Positions 1 to 8,863 of a DNA stretch of 64,000 nt are shown in pieces. Made by a program: the position numbers and the translations under genes. The stretch spans positions 57,501 to 121,500 of the forward strand of contig JBCCJA010000004.1 in NCBI GenBank assembly GCA_039045975.1. Direction: 5' to 3'. The stretch's first letter is position 1; each line of letters starts with the position of its first letter. The stretch is from JBCCJA01 sp039045975. GTDB lineage: Bacteria; Planctomycetota; Planctomycetia; Planctomycetales; Planctomycetaceae. The notes under the pieces were generated by a model that saw nothing but the letters and a program-made list of their open reading frames with translations, made no database searches and had not been told where the DNA came from.

Positions 1-271
1 GATCGCGGCCGCGTTCGACGTCGCGGCCGCGGGCGGCGGCGACGCGCCGTCGCTGGGCAAGGTCGCGAGCGGCTTCGGCCGCGGCGAGAGCGCCCTCGAC
101 AGCCGGCGGACGCGGGACCTGCTCAACCTCGCGGCGCCGCTGCTCCGCGAAGGCATCGACCGGCTGGTCGCACAGGAAGAGGACGGGTTCCGAGCGCTCG
201 TCTCGGGCCAGGGCTTCCAACGGCCGGCGACGGTTTCGCTTCAGCAGGGCGTCGTCGGCAGCGCGGCCTGA
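1..271 (+). CDS. C-terminal part of an unknown protein (runs in from the left edge)
   Basis: An open frame beginning at base 2 reads 89 residues to a TGA at 269-271. The peptide looks like real protein: acidic, basic and hydrophobic residues are mixed (for example TRDLLNLAAPLLREGIDRL) and G/C sits mostly at third positions, whereas the other two frames give arginine-rich nonsense. No domain is recognised. The tail may form amphipathic helices. Its last 31 bases overlap, tail to tail, the end of the CstA-like gene on the other strand. The start lies outside the window. Confidence 0.6.
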   Translation, partial: IAAAFDVAAAGGGDAPSLGKVASGFGRGESALDSRRTRDLLNLAAPLLREGIDRLVAQEEDGFRALVSGQGFQRPATVSLQQGVVGSAA

Positions 272-2142
272 CTCGACACGTCGGCTTGCCGCTCGGCGGC
301 GGTGCCTTCCGGGTCGTCCATGTCGCCCCAGGCGAGCCAGGCCTCGACGCACAGCCAGACCTGCAGCGCGACGATCGCGACGCCGAGACCGATCAGCGTC
401 CACAGGCTCGCCGAGCCGTCCGCGATCGCCGACGGGCCCCACGTCCTCGTGATGTTCCAGGCCATCGCGGTCGCGGGCACGACGAGCATCAGCACGCCGG
501 CCGGCACGAGGAACCAGACCGGCTTGCCGAGCCGGCGGACGTAGAACGCGATCACGAGGAACGCGAGCCCGGCGAGCACCTGGTTCGTCGCCCCGAACAG
601 CGGCCATAGAAGCAGGCCGCCGCTGCCGGGGCCGAGCGTCGGGTTCGCCGGCACGAGCGCCAGCCCGCCGCCGGTGACGACCGCGACCGCCGTCGCGACA
701 TATTTGTTTTTCAGCGGGGCGATCCGCAGGTCGGCCGCGAGCCCCTGCACGACGTACCGCTGCAGCCGCGTCGCGGAATCGAGCGTCGTCGCCGCGAAGC
801 AGGCCACGAGGGTCGCGATCAGTGTGATCCCGGCCGCCGTCGGCAGGCCGATCGCGCCGAGGAAGTTCGCCCCGCCCTCGACGAACGCGCCGACCTTCTG
901 CCCGAGGCCGAACTTGTCCCACGCGCCAGTCGCGTCGTACTTGGTCCGCCACGCGGCCGACCCGGTCAGCGGCACGCCGGCGTCGTCGCGAACCGGTTCG
1001 AACGTGGCGGCTGACTGAGAACCGTTCGCTTCGATCTTCTCGAACACGCCGATGCCGAGGCCGGCGGTGCAGGCGAGGATTACGATCACGGCGAGCCCGG
1101 CTTCGGAAAGCATCCCGCCGTAGCCGATCGGCTTCGCGTCGGTCTCGACGTCGAGCTGCTTGCTCGTCGTGCCCGAGGCGACGAGGCAGTGGAAACCGCT
1201 GCAGGCGCCGCAAGCGATCGTGACGAACAGGAACGGGAAGATCGGCGGGGCGCCGTCGGGCAACTCCGCCGACGGCACGACGGCCGGCGCCGCGTCCATC
1301 GTCGCGACGCCTGTCACGCCGGCCACGAACAGCCCGGCCAAGAGCAGCACCACGGCGACGCCCAATTGCAGGCTGTTCAGGAAGTCGCGGGGCTGCAGCA
1401 GCCAGCCGACCGGCAGCACCGACGCGACGGCGCAATAGACCAACAACACCCCGGTCCACGCGGTGATCACGTTCGGCAGCGGCCCCTTCAGCGGCCAGCC
1501 GAGCAGCGTCGACAGGTCGACCGGCACGGCGATCCCGACCCACACGGCGGCGTACAGCACGGCCAACGCGATCAGCGACGGGCCCAGCGGCGACGCCCCC
1601 GCGCGGATCCGCGACCCGACCCACACCGCCAGCGGCAGCGACGCCCAGACCGGGATCACCGTCGCCGGATAGAGCGCGAAGATCGACGCGATCACCAGCC
1701 CGAAGATCGCCAGCACGATCACCAGCGCAAGAAACAACGCCCCGAGGAACAGCACGCGGGCCCGCCCGGAGATCAGCCGCCCGGCCGTCTCGCCGATCGT
1801 CTCCCCGCCGTGTCGTGACGAGATCACCAGCGCCCCGAAGTCGTGCACCGCCCCGACGAAGATCGAGCCGAACAGCACCCACAACAACGCCGGCAGCCAA
1901 CCCCAGAAGACCGCGATCGCCGGCCCGACGATCGGTCCCGTCCCGGCGATACTTGTGAAGTGATGCCCGAACACGACGGGCGCCGGCGTGGCGACGAAGT
2001 CGACGCCGTCCCGCTTCGCGTGGCCCGGGGTCACCGCGTCGCGGTCGAGCCCGAACACACCGCGGGCCAAAAACCGCCCGTAAAACAAATAGGCAGAAAC
2101 GAGCGTGACGGCCGAAAGGCCGGCGACGAGCAGCATCGACAT
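241..2142 (-). CDS. cstA: CstA-family carbon-starvation / peptide-pyruvate transporter
   Basis: 633-residue integral membrane protein of the CstA/BtsT family, which imports pyruvate or small peptides when carbon is scarce. The family hallmark lies near residue 50-80: a PAPVVFGHHFTSIAG stretch followed by GTGPIVGPAIAVFWGW. About 15 or more hydrophobic segments follow. The length is close to E. coli CstA (701) but the C-terminus is shorter. The start is ATG at 2142, with a second in-frame ATG two codons later; neither has a clear Shine-Dalgarno. It is transcribed away from csrA. The pairing with CsrA, a known post-transcriptional repressor of cstA in E. coli, is only neighbourhood. Confidence 0.9.
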   Translation of the reverse strand: MSMLLVAGLSAVTLVSAYLFYGRFLARGVFGLDRDAVTPGHAKRDGVDFVATPAPVVFGHHFTSIAGTGPIVGPAIAVFWGWLPALLWVLFGSIFVGAVHDFGALVISSRHGGETIGETAGRLISGRARVLFLGALFLALVIVLAIFGLVIASIFALYPATVIPVWASLPLAVWVGSRIRAGASPLGPSLIALAVLYAAVWVGIAVPVDLSTLLGWPLKGPLPNVITAWTGVLLVYCAVASVLPVGWLLQPRDFLNSLQLGVAVVLLLAGLFVAGVTGVATMDAAPAVVPSAELPDGAPPIFPFLFVTIACGACSGFHCLVASGTTSKQLDVETDAKPIGYGGMLSEAGLAVIVILACTAGLGIGVFEKIEANGSQSAATFEPVRDDAGVPLTGSAAWRTKYDATGAWDKFGLGQKVGAFVEGGANFLGAIGLPTAAGITLIATLVACFAATTLDSATRLQRYVVQGLAADLRIAPLKNKYVATAVAVVTGGGLALVPANPTLGPGSGGLLLWPLFGATNQVLAGLAFLVIAFYVRRLGKPVWFLVPAGVLMLVVPATAMAWNITRTWGPSAIADGSASLWTLIGLGVAIVALQVWLCVEAWLAWGDMDDPEGTAAERQADVSSQAALPTTPC

Positions 2143-2327
2143 CAGGCCGTCCCGACAGCTTTCGGTTTTCTCCGGCCACGCTATCGCCGGCGTCGCCGGC
2201 TCGGCAACCGGCCCTCAGGCCCGTCACGACCGTCACGGCAGACCCGGTCGCCGGGACCGGTACGGCTTTCCCCGCAAACTCTCTCTGATCGCCAGCGACC
2301 GTTTGACGATGCCCATTTTGCCGGGCC

Positions 2328-2357
2328 GGCAAACTCGACCCCGGCGACTCATTTTAA
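2328..2357 (+). promoter_or_regulatory. possible sigma-70-like promoter for csrA
   Basis: TTGCCG at 2328-2333 and an AT-rich TTTTAA at 2352-2357 are 18 nt apart, in a gap that is otherwise GC-rich, about 50 nt before the csrA start. Judged by eye; planctomycete promoter consensus is poorly defined. Confidence 0.3.
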
Positions 2358-2406
2358 AACCGCGGCCGTCTCCGCCGGCCGCCCGCCCACACCCAAGGAG
2401 GGACCC

Positions 2407-2595
2407 ATGCTCGTTCTCACCCGCCTCCGCGACGAATCGATCGTCATCGGCGACGACATCCGCGTGACCGTCGTCGACGTCCGCGGCGACAAGGTCCGCA
2501 TCGGGATCGAGGCCCCGCGGTCGGTCACCGTCCACCGCGACGAGGTCTACCGCGCCATCCGCGACGACAAGCCGGAGGACCGCCGCGTCGCGTGA
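2407..2595 (+). CDS. csrA: carbon storage regulator CsrA
   Basis: 62-residue RNA-binding translational regulator. It begins MLVLTRLRDESIVIGDDI and carries the VRIGIEAPRSVTVHRDEVY core; the first-strand L4/R6 residues and the later R44-type arginine used for GGA-motif binding are present. A strong Shine-Dalgarno (AAGGAGG, 2395-2401) sits 5 nt before the ATG and excludes a longer reading frame that continues upstream. It lies 345 bp ahead of a flagellin gene on the same strand, the same genetic neighbourhood in which CsrA represses hag translation in Bacillus. Confidence 0.95.
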   Translation: MLVLTRLRDESIVIGDDIRVTVVDVRGDKVRIGIEAPRSVTVHRDEVYRAIRDDKPEDRRVA

Positions 2596-2940
2596 GCGGG
2601 GCCGCGTGGGCGGGGTCCGGTCGTAAGGCGAGGGGAAACCCTTCCGACGCCGAGCGGGAAAGACCGCTACAGCCGGCCCGCATGTCACCGGACGACCGGG
2701 CCGACCAGCACGACCGGCCCGCTTTCCCGAGCCGTCAGCCTTTTGCCGACGACCCGTCGCGAGAGCACCGCCGAACGCGACCGATGCTCCAAGACGAAGA
2801 CACGGGCCGCTCCAGGACGGGGCGCCCGACGACGCGCACGGATCGCACCGACCCTTACACAGCGTCGCCCGGGCCCCACCGGACGACGCCCCGACGCCCG
2901 CGAGGGGTCGGGCGCAATCCCCCGAAAGGCAGTATCCCCG
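2596..2940 (+). promoter_or_regulatory. long intergenic/leader region before flagellin with candidate CsrA sites
   Basis: 345 bases without a convincing gene between csrA and the flagellin. ACGGA motifs of the A(N)GGA type bound by CsrA occur at 2838-2842 and at 2946-2950 (codons 2-4 of the flagellin), and AGGA occurs at 2814-2817. The likely ribosome site is AAAGG at 2925-2929, 11 nt from the ATG. No clear sigma-28 or sigma-54 promoter was found. Confidence 0.35.
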
Positions 2941-5343
2941 ATGACACGGATCAACACCAATGTCTCCTCGCTGCGTGGTCTGCGGGCCCAGGAGCGGGCC
3001 AACAACCTCCTCGACCAGTCGCTGACGCGGCTGTCGACCGGTGTGAAGATCAACACCGGTGCCGACAACCCGGCCGGCCTGATCGCGTCGGAACAGCTCG
3101 GCTCGCAGATCTCGGCGATCGAGCAGTCCATCTCGAACTCGAACCGTGCGAACAACGTGATCGCGACGGCCGACGCCGCCCTCGGCGAGATCGGCGGACT
3201 GCTCCAGCAGGTCCGCGGACTGGTCCAGGAAGGCCTCAACGACGGTGCCCTCTCGCAGGCCGAGATCGAGGCCAACCAGCTCCAGATCGACACCGCCCTG
3301 AACGCGATCAACCGGATCTCGTCGAACACGACGTTCGCCGGTGATCGCCTGATCGACGGCTCGCTGGCGTTCACGACGAGCGTCTCGACCGCCGACGCCG
3401 CGAAGCTGTCCGACTTCCAGATCAACGAGGCGATCCTCGGCTCGACCGGGCAGCAGACGATCTCCGCGACCGTCTCGACCGTCGCCGAACAGGCCGAGCT
3501 CCGCTACGACGGCGGCGACCTGACGGCGGCGACGACGTTGGAAGTCGGCGGCTCGGACGGCACGGAAGTCATCTTCCTCGGTGCCTCGGCGACGAAGTCC
3601 GACATCGTCTCGGCCGTGAACGGCATCAGCGACTCGACCGGCGTGACGGCGAGCATCCTCTCGGGTGCCGGCGTGAACACGCAGGACGACATCCTGACCG
3701 GCACGCAGGGCACGACGGCTGCGACGCTCGCCGTCGGCGGTGCGAACGGCTTCACGCTGACCGCCGACGCCGACGGCACCGGCGGGAACGACATCTCGTT
3801 CGAGATCGTTGATACCGGGGCCGGCGGCGCGACCGTCAGCGTCACCGGCAACGCGATCACGCTCGACCTCGGTGGTAACGCCGCGTTGACCGGGACGCTC
3901 ACGGCCGCCGCGATCAACGGCAACGCCGACGCCGCCGCCCTCGTCACCGCCGCTGCCGCCGGTACCGGTGGTACGAACTCCGCCGTCACCGCGTCGGCGA
4001 ATCTCGCCGGCGGGGCCGACTCGACCTTCACGTTCACCGACATCCGCACCGGCGGGATCACGAACGACCTGTCGGTCAACTTCGCCAGCTCCGGCGTGGC
4101 CAACAGCACCGTCGCGTTCTCCTTCGACGACGCCACCGGCGTCCTCGACGTCACCGTCGGTACGACGGCGACGCTGCAGAACGTCTCCGACGCCTTCCAG
4201 ACCGACGCCACCGCCCGGGGCGTCGTCCAGGCCAGCGTCGCCGGCGGTACGCTCGGCGACACGTTCAACGTCGGCCTGACGACCACCACCGCCCAGGGCA
4301 ACGCCGGCGCGCTGTCGATCAACGACGTCCGCACCGACACGACGAACGCCCTGACGGTCGCCTTCAACGACGGCCAGGCGGCGAACTCGACGCTGACCGT
4401 CACCACGGCCGGCAACGCGATCACCGTCAACCTCGCGAAGGACGCGAACGGCTACATCACGTCGACGCTGACGGAGATCGCGACCGCGTTGTCGACGAGT
4501 ACCGCGGCCCTGACGAACGGCGGCACGGTCCGCGACTCGGTCGAGCTGATCGTCGACGGCGACGGCACGAACCGGGCCGGTGAACTGGCCACGACGACGC
4601 TGAACACGACGAACGGCAACACGATCGCGTTCGAGAGCGTCAACTTCGGCTCGGACGAAGAAGTCCGCGTCAACGTCCTGAACGGCACGTTCAATACGAG
4701 CCAGCGGCAGGAAGACGGCTCGCTCGCGGCCGCTTCCCGTGACAACGGCGTCGACATCGGCGTCACGATCAACGGCCAAGCCGTCGACACGAACGGACTC
4801 GACGCGACCCTGCGGACGACCACCCTCGACGCGACGCTGTCGTTCGTGGCCGCGAGCAACGTCGTCAACGAAACCGTCTCGATCACGATCGACGGCGGCG
4901 GGGCGTTGTTCCAGATCGGCCAGGAAGTGTCGGCCGCCGGTCAGATCGGCCTCGGCATCGACGCGGTCAACACCGCCCGCCTCGGCGGGATCAGCGGCAA
5001 GCTGTTCGAGCTCGGCTCGGGCGGCGGGAAGAGCCTGCTCGACGTCGGCGAAGGCGGCGTGACCGGCACGCAGCTCGTCGACATCATCAACGAGTCGCTC
5101 GACCGCGTCTCGACCCTGCGTGGTCGGCTCGGGGCCGTCCAGGCGAACGTCATCGAGACCAACATCTCGACGCTCGGCGTCGCGTTGGAGAACATTTCCG
5201 AAGCCCGGAGCCAGATCCTCGACACCGACTTCGCGGTCGAAACGGCCGCGTTGACGAAGTCGCAGATCCTCTCGCAGGCCTCGATCTCGGTCCTCTCGAT
5301 CGCGAACCAGAACCCGCAGCAGGTTCTCGCCCTCCTCGGGTAA
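2941..5343 (+). CDS. fliC: flagellin, large (800 residues)
   Basis: Filament subunit of the flagellum. The N-terminus (MTRINTNVSSLRGLRAQERA to about residue 150) and the C-terminus (last ~100 residues, ending SISVLSIANQNPQQVLALLG) are the conserved coiled-coil D0/D1 arms. Between them lies a Thr/Asn/Gly/Ala-rich surface region of about 500 residues, much longer than in enteric flagellin. It contains at least three related beta-rich modules near residues 271, 367 and 461 (shared patterns such as TNDLSVNF / TNALTVAF and NAITLDL / NAITVNL). The ATG at 2941 was chosen because the conserved flagellin start aligns there; the frame stays open upstream to 2743, but that part is Arg-rich and unconserved. 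Confidence 0.93.
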   Translation: MTRINTNVSSLRGLRAQERANNLLDQSLTRLSTGVKINTGADNPAGLIASEQLGSQISAIEQSISNSNRANNVIATADAALGEIGGLLQQVRGLVQEGLNDGALSQAEIEANQLQIDTALNAINRISSNTTFAGDRLIDGSLAFTTSVSTADAAKLSDFQINEAILGSTGQQTISATVSTVAEQAELRYDGGDLTAATTLEVGGSDGTEVIFLGASATKSDIVSAVNGISDSTGVTASILSGAGVNTQDDILTGTQGTTAATLAVGGANGFTLTADADGTGGNDISFEIVDTGAGGATVSVTGNAITLDLGGNAALTGTLTAAAINGNADAAALVTAAAAGTGGTNSAVTASANLAGGADSTFTFTDIRTGGITNDLSVNFASSGVANSTVAFSFDDATGVLDVTVGTTATLQNVSDAFQTDATARGVVQASVAGGTLGDTFNVGLTTTTAQGNAGALSINDVRTDTTNALTVAFNDGQAANSTLTVTTAGNAITVNLAKDANGYITSTLTEIATALSTSTAALTNGGTVRDSVELIVDGDGTNRAGELATTTLNTTNGNTIAFESVNFGSDEEVRVNVLNGTFNTSQRQEDGSLAAASRDNGVDIGVTINGQAVDTNGLDATLRTTTLDATLSFVAASNVVNETVSITIDGGGALFQIGQEVSAAGQIGLGIDAVNTARLGGISGKLFELGSGGGKSLLDVGEGGVTGTQLVDIINESLDRVSTLRGRLGAVQANVIETNISTLGVALENISEARSQILDTDFAVETAALTKSQILSQASISVLSIANQNPQQVLALLG

Positions 5344-5378
5344 TCCCGAAGAGACGACCGACCCGCGGCGAACTCCAG

Positions 5379-5411
5379 GCCGCCGCCCGCACCGCGGGCG
5401 GCGGCTTTTTT
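5379..5411 (+). terminator. Rho-independent terminator of the flagellin gene
   Basis: Perfect 12-bp GC stem (5379-5390 with 5394-5405), 3-nt loop ACC, followed by six T (5406-5411), starting 35 nt after the flagellin stop. Confidence 0.93.
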
Positions 5412-5502
5412 CGTAGCCCCAGGCCCGAGTCGCGGTTGGACTGATTGGGGAAGCCCCCTACCCTGAGAGCTTGGACATGCAGTCTCCAAGGGGTCGTCGG
5501 CC

Positions 5503-7539
5503 GTGCCTGAGAAAGATTCTTCGAAGTCGTGGCTCGGCCCGGGCCCCGTCTGGGGCGTCGACCTGCCGGCTTCGCTGGTCGTGTTCCTCGTCGCGTTACC
5601 GCTCTGCATGGGCGTCGCGATCGCCTCGGGCGTGCCGATCGCGGCGGGGCTGATCACAGGCATCGTAGGCGGGCTGATCACCGGCGTGCTCGCCGGCTGC
5701 CCGTTGCAGGTCAGCGGCCCGGCGGCCGGCCTGCTCGTGATCGTCTACGAACTCGTGACCGAATACGGCCTGGCGATGCTCGGCCCGGCCGTCGCGGTCG
5801 GCGGGGTGATCCAGCTCGTCGCGGCCGCGTGCGGGCTCGGGCCCTGGTTCCGGGCGGTCGCGCCGGCGGTCATCCGCGGCATGCTGACCGGCATCGGCGT
5901 GCTGATCTTCGCCAGCCAGTTCCACGTCATGGTCGACGACGACCCGAAGGGCTCGCCGGTCGAGAACCTCGCCGCGATCCCCTCCGCGATCCAGAAGTCG
6001 CTCGTCGTGCCGGAGTTCTCCGAGCCCGACGTGCGGGCCTTCCGCACCGCCGCCCTCCGCGAGATCGGCGAACTCGAAGCGCTGCAGGCCGACTTGATCG
6101 AAGAACTCCACGGCGACCTCGACGAGGTCGCCGCCGACGCCTCGCCGGGCGAACGGGTCGACCCGACCGACGAGCAGCGGGCCGAGACGCGGGACGCCCT
6201 CAACGAATGGGTCGAGCACGAACTCGACCTCCGCGAGCGGATCGAGGCCGTGCTCGCCCGCTGGCACGACACCGCGGCGATGGAAGGTTTCGCGAACGCC
6301 GGCATCGCGACCGACGACCTGACCGCCGCCCGCGACCTCGTCGACGAGGCGATCGGCCACGCCCGCGCGGGCGAAGCCGCCGAGACCGAGGAGTCGGCGT
6401 TGAAAGCTTCCGACACCCTGTTCGAGGTCGAAAAGGACCTGCGCAATCATCAGTTCGCCGCCGTGCTCGGGATCGGCACGATCGCCGTCATCGTCCTCTG
6501 GGCGGTCCTCAAGCCGAAGCCGCTCGCGTTCCTGCCGGGGCCGCTGATCGCGATCGTCGCGACGACGCTACTGGCGTTCTTTCTGACGCTGCCGGTCGCG
6601 TACGTGAACGTGCCCGACAGCCTGCTCGGGTCACTGCACCCGGTGAACGACCCGGCGTGGTGGTCGCTGCCGTGGGGCGCGGTGCTCGTCGCGGGCGGGA
6701 CGTTCGCCCTCGTCGCGAGCGCCGAGACGCTGCTGTGCGCCGTCGCGGTCGACTCGACCGGCAAGGGCCCGCGGACGAACTACGACCGGGAACTGCTCGC
6801 CCAGGGCGTCGGCAACACGATCGCCGGGCTGCTCGGCGCGTTGCCGATGACCGGCGTGATCGTGCGGTCGACGGCGAACATCGACGCCGGCGCGAAGACC
6901 CGCTGGTCGGCCGTCCTGCACGGCTTCTGGCTGCTGCTGTTCGTCGGGTTTTTGACGTCGCTGTTAAAACTCGTGCCGACGTCGGCGCTGGCCGGGATCC
7001 TCGTTTACACCGGCTATAAACTCGTCGCGCCGCAGGCCCTGTGGAAGTTATGGAACGTCGACCCGTGGGAGGCGATGATCTGCGTCATCGTCGTCGCGGT
7101 GATCGTGATCGAAGACCTTTTGGTCGGCGTCGGCGTCGGCGTCGTGCTGTCCGCGATTAAACTCCTCGCGACGTTCGCCCGGCTCGACATCGACGTCGTC
7201 TGCGACGGCGACTGCGACCGCAAGCAGATCGTCACGCTCCGCGGGGCGGCGACGTTCGTACGGCTGCCGAAACTCGCCGCGGTCCTCGAAGACATGCCCG
7301 GCAACGCCGAGCTGCACGTCGACCTGCACGATCTGGTTTATATCGATCACGCCTGCCTGGAGCTGCTCACGAACTGGGCCGACCGGCATAAGAAACAGGG
7401 CGGCAGCCTCGTGCTCGACTGGGAGTCGATGCACGCGAAGTTTAAAGAAGACGCCCCGCTGACCCGCGCCGTGACGCCACGCGAAGCCGTCGCGACGGTG
7501 ACGACCGGAGAATCGGCCGTCGCCGTCGCAGAGCGGTGA
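5503..7539 (+). CDS. SulP-family anion transporter with C-terminal STAS domain
   Basis: 678-residue secondary transporter (sulfate or bicarbonate type). The N-terminal transmembrane region starts near residue 20 with GVDLPASLVVFLVALPLCMG and a GLITGIVGGLITGVLAG segment typical of SulP. After the first five or so helices, residues ~165-315 form a very acidic, helix-prone cytoplasmic-looking insertion. Membrane segments then resume (AVLGIGTIAVIVLWAVL). The STAS domain occupies roughly residues 560-660 (ELHVDLHDLVYIDHACLELL). GTG start at 5503, preceded by AAGGGG. The TAXI receptor starts 13 nt after its stop, so the two are probably co-transcribed. Substrate is not determinable; bicarbonate carriers of this type are common. 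Confidence 0.88.
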   Translation: MPEKDSSKSWLGPGPVWGVDLPASLVVFLVALPLCMGVAIASGVPIAAGLITGIVGGLITGVLAGCPLQVSGPAAGLLVIVYELVTEYGLAMLGPAVAVGGVIQLVAAACGLGPWFRAVAPAVIRGMLTGIGVLIFASQFHVMVDDDPKGSPVENLAAIPSAIQKSLVVPEFSEPDVRAFRTAALREIGELEALQADLIEELHGDLDEVAADASPGERVDPTDEQRAETRDALNEWVEHELDLRERIEAVLARWHDTAAMEGFANAGIATDDLTAARDLVDEAIGHARAGEAAETEESALKASDTLFEVEKDLRNHQFAAVLGIGTIAVIVLWAVLKPKPLAFLPGPLIAIVATTLLAFFLTLPVAYVNVPDSLLGSLHPVNDPAWWSLPWGAVLVAGGTFALVASAETLLCAVAVDSTGKGPRTNYDRELLAQGVGNTIAGLLGALPMTGVIVRSTANIDAGAKTRWSAVLHGFWLLLFVGFLTSLLKLVPTSALAGILVYTGYKLVAPQALWKLWNVDPWEAMICVIVVAVIVIEDLLVGVGVGVVLSAIKLLATFARLDIDVVCDGDCDRKQIVTLRGAATFVRLPKLAAVLEDMPGNAELHVDLHDLVYIDHACLELLTNWADRHKKQGGSLVLDWESMHAKFKEDAPLTRAVTPREAVATVTTGESAVAVAER

Positions 7540-7552
7540 CCCGGACCGCCCC

Positions 7553-8863
7553 ATGCCACGACCGCTGTCGCGATCGCTGAGGGCCTGGTTCGGGTGGCTG
7601 ATGGCGGCGCTGTTGTGCGGCTCGCTCGCGGTCTGGTGGGCGACGTCGGAGACGCTGCCGGGAGAAATCGTGATCGGCACCGCCGTCCGCGGCGGGTTGT
7701 ACGACGCCGAGGGCCGAGCGATCGCCGAGGCGATCACCGCGTCGGGCGTGACACGGGCCTCGGTCCGCGAGACCGAGGGGTCGGCCGACACCGCCGCACG
7801 GCTCCGCGACGGCGCGATCGACGCCGGCATCATGCAACTCGGAGCGGTCCCGCTCGACGGGCTGGCGATCGTCACCCCGCTGCACCGCGACGTCGTGCAC
7901 GTCCTCGTCGCGTCGGGCCTCGTCGAGGACGGATCGGTCCGCGGCGTCGGCGACCTCGCCGGGCGGCGGGTGCTCGTCGGACTGCCGGGATCGGGCATGG
8001 TCCGCACCGCCGACGACGTGCTCGCGCATTACGGCCTGACCGGCCGCGTCGACGCCGTGCCGCGACACTTCACCGACCTGCTCGGCCCCGACGCCGACTG
8101 CGACGCCGCGATCGTGACGACCGGCGTCGAGAACGCCGACCTGGCCCGCGTCCTCGCGACGGGGCGATACGCCCTCCTGCCGCTCGACGCCGACGCGATC
8201 GCGATGACACGCCGGCACTTCGAGTCGTACGTGATCCCGCGGGGCCTGTGGCACCCGCGTCCCGCCGCCGACGTGCCGACCGTCGCCGTCGCGGCGGTCG
8301 TCGTCGTGCGGGCCGACGCGCCCGGCGACCTCGTGCGGGCGCTGCTCGCGGCGGTCTTCGAAGGCCGGCTCGGCGACCGCCTCGGCACGGTCTTCGCCAG
8401 GGACCGGGCCCGCGAGTTCGCCGTCGGCCGGCTGCACCCGGTCACGCGTCAATACTATGACCCGTTCGGGCAGTACGGCCTGCTGCACACCGTGCTCGAG
8501 GGCCTCGTCGCGGGTAAAGAACTGCTCTTCGCGGTCGGGGCCGGGGTGTACCTGCTGTGGGACCGCTGGCGTCGCCTCCGCGAACGCGAGACCGCCGCCG
8601 CCGTCCAGGCCCAGAAGGACCGCCTCGACGTCTACCTCGAACGGACGCTGTTGATCGAACGCGAGCAAATGGACGTCGCCGACCCGGCCCGCCTACAGGC
8701 CATGCTCGACGAGGTGACTAACATCAAGCTGGAGGCGTTGGACCGGCTGACGCACGAGGAACTGCGTGGCGACGGGACGTTTTCGATATTCCTGACGCAG
8801 TGCGCGAATCTGATCAGCAAGATCCAATTAAAGATCCTTGAGCAGTCTCGAAAAGACTTATAG
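7553..8863 (+). CDS. TAXI-type (TRAP-associated) solute receptor with transmembrane anchor
   Basis: 436 residues. One N-terminal membrane segment (about residues 13-30) is followed by a periplasmic-binding fold: EIVIGTAVRGGLYDAEG is the TAXI pattern (IGTG..GG.YY..G), then DAGIMQLGAVPL and RVLVGLPGSGMVRTADDVL. A second hydrophobic segment near 315-335 (ELLFAVGAGVYLLWDRW) is followed by a charged helical tail of ~90 residues. TAXI receptors normally feed TRAP transporters, but no TRAP membrane subunit is near; the upstream neighbour is SulP. It may be a sensor-like anchored binding protein. Confidence 0.75.
   Translation: MPRPLSRSLRAWFGWLMAALLCGSLAVWWATSETLPGEIVIGTAVRGGLYDAEGRAIAEAITASGVTRASVRETEGSADTAARLRDGAIDAGIMQLGAVPLDGLAIVTPLHRDVVHVLVASGLVEDGSVRGVGDLAGRRVLVGLPGSGMVRTADDVLAHYGLTGRVDAVPRHFTDLLGPDADCDAAIVTTGVENADLARVLATGRYALLPLDADAIAMTRRHFESYVIPRGLWHPRPAADVPTVAVAAVVVVRADAPGDLVRALLAAVFEGRLGDRLGTVFARDRAREFAVGRLHPVTRQYYDPFGQYGLLHTVLEGLVAGKELLFAVGAGVYLLWDRWRRLRERETAAAVQAQKDRLDVYLERTLLIEREQMDVADPARLQAMLDEVTNIKLEALDRLTHEELRGDGTFSIFLTQCANLISKIQLKILEQSRKDL

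Noticed and set aside
2701..2760. sigma-28 flagellar promoter before the flagellin
   Set aside because: GCCGACGA near 2745 resembles the -10 GCCGATAA, but no TAAA-type -35 stands at the right distance.
2233..4779. 848-residue open frame antisense to csrA and flagellin
   Set aside because: Arg/Asp/Val-rich low-complexity product explained by the GC-rich third positions of the real genes on the other strand; no domain, and it covers two certain genes.
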